Assembly (NCBI GenBank): GCA_050245975.1
Contig: JBFWWW010000228.1
Span: forward strand, 1-5,046
From: JBFWWW01 sp050245975
GTDB lineage: Bacteria; Pseudomonadota; Alphaproteobacteria; Rhizobiales; Hyphomicrobiaceae
Direction of reading: 5' to 3'
Length of the DNA stretch: 5,046 nucleotides
Within the stretch, counting starts at the first letter, position 1; every line of letters starts with the position of its first letter. Below the pieces are notes generated by a model, which was not told the origin of the DNA, searched no databases, and saw only the letters and a list, made by a program, of their open reading frames with translations. Below, piece after piece: positions 4,548-5,046 of this stretch. Position numbers and translations under genes: made by a program.

Positions 4548-5046
4548 ATGAACAGGCGGCGTCGTATTTACGAGGGAAAGGCCAAGATCCTCTACGAGGG
4601 ACCCGAACCCGGCACGCTCATTCAGCATTTCAAGGACGACGCGACGGCCTTCAACAACAAGAAGCACGCCCAGATCGAAGGCAAGGGCGTCCTCAACAAC
4701 CGCATCTCCGAGTTCATCTTTCAGAAGCTCGGCGAGATCGGGTTGCCGACGCATTTCATCCGCCGCCTCAACATGCGCGAGCAGCTGATCCGCGAGGTCG
4801 AAATCATCCCGCTCGAGGTGGTCGTTCGCAACGTCGCGGCCGGTTCGCTGGCCACGCGCCTCGGCCTGGAGGAAGGCACGCCGCTGCCCCGCTCGATCAT
4901 CGAGTTCTACTACAAGAACGACAAGCTCAATGATCCGATGGTGTCGGAAGAGCACATCACGGCATTCGGCTGGGCCAACCCGCAGGACATCGACGACATC
5001 ATGTCGCTTGCCCTGCGCGTCAACGACTTCCTGGTCGGCCTTTTTC
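4548..5046 (+). CDS. purC: Phosphoribosylaminoimidazole-succinocarboxamide synthase, 3' end beyond the window
   Basis: PurC (SAICAR synthetase) joins aspartate to CAIR using ATP, a middle step of purine nucleotide synthesis in the cytoplasm. The window holds 166 codons of an enzyme usually about 240-260 residues long. Recognisable parts are the N-terminal IYEGKAKILYEG (residues 7-18), which forms the start of the nucleotide-binding lobe, DDATAFNNKKHAQIEGKG (30-47), the SAICAR synthetase signature PLEVVVRNVAAGS (88-100), and FYYKNDKLNDPMV (120-132). The second signature lies past the right edge. Start: ATG at 4548, with AGAGGA (4535-4540) seven bases upstream. No frameshift is seen. The gene diverges from the zeta-subunit gene. 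In rhizobial relatives purC is often followed by purS, purQ and purL, which would lie outside this window. Confidence 0.96.
   Translation, partial: MNRRRRIYEGKAKILYEGPEPGTLIQHFKDDATAFNNKKHAQIEGKGVLNNRISEFIFQKLGEIGLPTHFIRRLNMREQLIREVEIIPLEVVVRNVAAGSLATRLGLEEGTPLPRSIIEFYYKNDKLNDPMVSEEHITAFGWANPQDIDDIMSLALRVNDFLVGLF

Noticed and set aside
4407..4955. A 182-codon minus-strand frame opposite purC
   Set aside because: It is the antisense shadow of the conserved PurC coding sequence.

Overview
The window looks like chromosomal DNA of a GC-rich alphaproteobacterium, most likely of the order Hyphomicrobiales (Rhizobiales). The reasons are the strong G/C bias at third codon positions, the cysE-DUF3126 gene pair, and a DUF1476 / ATPase-inhibitor zeta gene divergent from purC. 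Both arrangements are familiar from rhizobial relatives. No phage, transposon, tRNA, rRNA or CRISPR signal was seen. This is mostly housekeeping and metabolic DNA, and I did not find a convincing new multi-gene system in it.

Layout. Positions 1-1012 (minus strand) hold cysE, encoding serine O-acetyltransferase, followed 26 bases later by the start of a DUF3126 gene that runs off the left edge. Positions 1013-1186 are a divergent control region with a candidate promoter in each direction and a palindrome at the predicted start of rightward transcription. Positions 1187-2542 (plus strand) hold an enoyl-CoA hydratase/isomerase-family gene and, 15 bases further on, a small RBBP9/YdeN-like alpha/beta hydrolase. 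A gap of about 120 bases then leads to a 397-residue, probably exported TIM-barrel protein resembling clan GH-A glycoside hydrolases (2662-3855). That gene converges on the zeta-subunit gene (3894-4223, minus), with a long imperfect hairpin between them. Positions 4224-4547 are a divergent, non-coding, repeat-rich control region. purC starts at 4548 and runs off the right edge.

Functionally, cysE feeds cysteine synthesis, purC feeds purine synthesis, and the zeta subunit restrains ATP hydrolysis by the F1Fo ATPase. The plus-strand genes in the middle are the accessory part. Two of them have altered active sites: the crotonase-family protein lacks one of the two classical catalytic glutamates, and the small hydrolase has glycine where its nucleophilic serine should be. 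The exported TIM-barrel protein has no function I can assign. These three proteins and the structured region upstream of purC deserve the second look.
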